A stretch of 5,473 nucleotides of DNA. It comes from Alphaproteobacteria bacterium. Lineage in GTDB: Bacteria; Pseudomonadota; Alphaproteobacteria; JAGOMX01. The notes under the pieces were generated by a model. The model did not search any database. It worked only from the letters and a program-made list of their open reading frames with translations, and was not told the DNA's origin. Of the stretch, positions 5,401 through 5,473 are shown in pieces. The stretch spans positions 1 to 5,473 of the forward strand of contig JACVCA010000105.1 of the NCBI GenBank assembly GCA_016742295.1, written 5' to 3'. Position 1 is the stretch's first letter; every line of letters starts with the position of its first letter. The position numbers and the translations under genes were made by a program.

Positions 5401-5473
5401 TTCAATTTTTTTCGAATAGGTGCCTTTGCGGCCAATTTCAAGGGCTTCATCATCAATATCGGTTGCAAAGATC
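2449..5473 (-). CDS. CheB/CheR-type hybrid sensor: CheR (partial)-PAS(x4)-histidine kinase, N-terminus outside window
   Basis: The frame is open from the right edge (first whole codon 5470-5472) to the TAA at 2449-2451, giving 1007 visible residues. It continues upstream, since the first residues (IFATDIDDEALEIGRKGTYS) are mid-CheR methyltransferase. Visible order: CheR C-terminal half at 1-132 with LDLISCRN and SLKPGGYLFLG; a CheR-linked PAS at about 172-280; a long coiled coil at about 300-387 with NEEL heptads; PAS at about 384-490, 498-604 and 647-756, with a second coiled coil at 604-647; HisKA at about 767-842 with H785 in SHDLQEPSR (codon 3118-3120); HATPase_c at about 884-992 with N-box N899, DNGIGI at 928-933 and GAGIGLAV at 956. 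All kinase boxes look intact. No transmembrane segment is seen, so it is probably a cytoplasmic sensor. In this family a CheB methylesterase normally precedes CheR, so the full protein may exceed 1300 residues. Neither CheB nor the signal sensed can be read here. The downstream receiver overlaps its 3' end. Confidence 0.95.
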   Translation of the reverse strand, partial: IFATDIDDEALEIGRKGTYSKKIEEQISPERLAKFFDKIEEGYRVKSDLRKLVMFTRHNLIHDTPFCKLDLISCRNLFIYFEPEVQKEILKLFHFSLKPGGYLFLGPSETIGREAHLFEVVSKKSRLFKRIELAAKVPINFKSNSKFAMATPILGAEGSLFSRQKNLFECFKQQLAEEHIPASILINMQYEVLYLVGSLSRYLKLPQGTPHLNLMTIARGNLPGKIRKSVQTLIHDKLETITSTTYIEEDSKHVWIEFTVAVLKKGNGKNLLIVTFKDIKDPEKNKKGKKNLAKNGVIEKLEHELNDTRTYLQSTVEDLESSNEELKISNEEIMSMNEELQAASEEMETSKEELQSLNEELTVVNSQLQEKMDIQEATNDDLVNLLKSTNIATIFIDQDFCLKRFTPEALKLFNFIETDIGRPISDITVHFEDPYLMQDAKTVLENHTSIEKQIKADTGEWYLRKILAYKTEKGKATGIVITFANVTEIKNTQESFKKSEENLRLILDSLPIQIAYVDQDLKYRFNNKLHAERSGLSLQKLSGQTLSPQDYKIMKPYIEKALSGQQAKFDKKGDDGYAEVIFIPKLGINGATQGFYILISDVTDRQQAALDLQKANDLLEQHVAERTQALQKEVASRKEAEANLKVSHNFLKKVIDAVPDATCVKDEKYQITIVNKAYYQEFAPKKEVINCNIQALHSKSEAEIFIKQDTQAFKKGFFQGRMVRKDKIYDVKIVCLEGPQHKKYLLCSYQDITKIINSENKLAKTVQALKITNEDLKNFAYICSHDLQEPSRTILNFSKLLRDQLKELRDEEAKRYLHFIIDGSKRMQDMIKGALVYAKITHQKSRQELINCESILKRVLENLHAAIQETKANITNDPLPLILGDSVTMIMVFQNLIANSLKFRNKQPPQIHIGVTSNKSGFTFSVKDNGIGIDMKHTERLFDLFHRLNKEEEYPGAGIGLAVCKKIINNYGGKIWLESEVGKGTTFSFTIPQKSKEIKDFVKITST
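4381..4512 (-). repeat. Heptad-repeat coiled coil within the kinase gene
   Basis: The protein here repeats a seven-residue unit of the form S-x-NEEL-x (SSNEELK, ISNEEIM, SMNEELQ, AASEEME, TSKEELQ, SLNEELT), six units in a row. At the DNA level this shows as degenerate 21-base repeats with recurring TTCTTCATT on the plus strand. In CheR-PAS-kinases this acidic coiled coil joins the CheR-linked PAS to the next PAS and is thought to carry signals along a parallel dimer. It is typical of the family, not an inserted repeat. Confidence 0.8.

Overview
The window is AT-rich (roughly one third G+C by eye) and bacterial. It holds a two-component signalling locus on the right and a stretch of decayed mobile DNA on the left. 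The XRE-type helix-turn-helix (with a QVEKYEQGVNR-like recognition stretch and a phenylalanine-rich end) resembles the short XRE regulators common in Alphaproteobacteria. Low G+C together with insertion sequence debris and a toxin fragment would fit an AT-rich, host-associated alphaproteobacterium (Holosporales/Paracaedibacter-like). This is an inference from style, not a demonstrated assignment.

Left part, 1-1145. The window opens on the last 33 residues of a probable RelE/ParE-type toxin. From about 234 there is the left part of an IS3-family element. Its orfA is intact (291-584) and followed by an A7G slippery run and the first ~31 codons of orfB in the -1 frame. OrfB breaks at about 673, before the DDE catalytic domain. 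The next ~75 bases make best sense on the minus strand, as a piece of a YdaS/Cro-like antitoxin or repressor. Beyond it, at 782-865 on the plus strand, lies a transposase C-terminal remnant (an RPHKALNG-type motif) with an in-frame stop. No intact transposase remains. From 866 to 1145 I see no gene, only possible promoter and operator-like sequence for the next gene.

Right part, 1146-5473. A plus-strand gene (1146-1856) encodes an uncommon fusion: an N-terminal XRE DNA-binding domain and a C-terminal Rcp1/CheY-like receiver with its phospho-acceptor aspartate. It converges on a minus-strand pair. The first of the pair is a very large hybrid sensor of the CheB/CheR-PAS-histidine kinase type. 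It is cut by the right edge of the window, and only the CheR C-terminal half, four PAS-like domains, a coiled coil, HisKA and HATPase_c are visible. The second is a stand-alone Rcp1-type receiver (1995-2471) whose start overlaps the kinase's 3' end.

The likely logic is that the kinase phosphorylates the overlapping single-domain receiver. The XRE-receiver protein next door is a candidate DNA-binding output for the same kinase. The co-location is seen; the phosphotransfer links are inferred.
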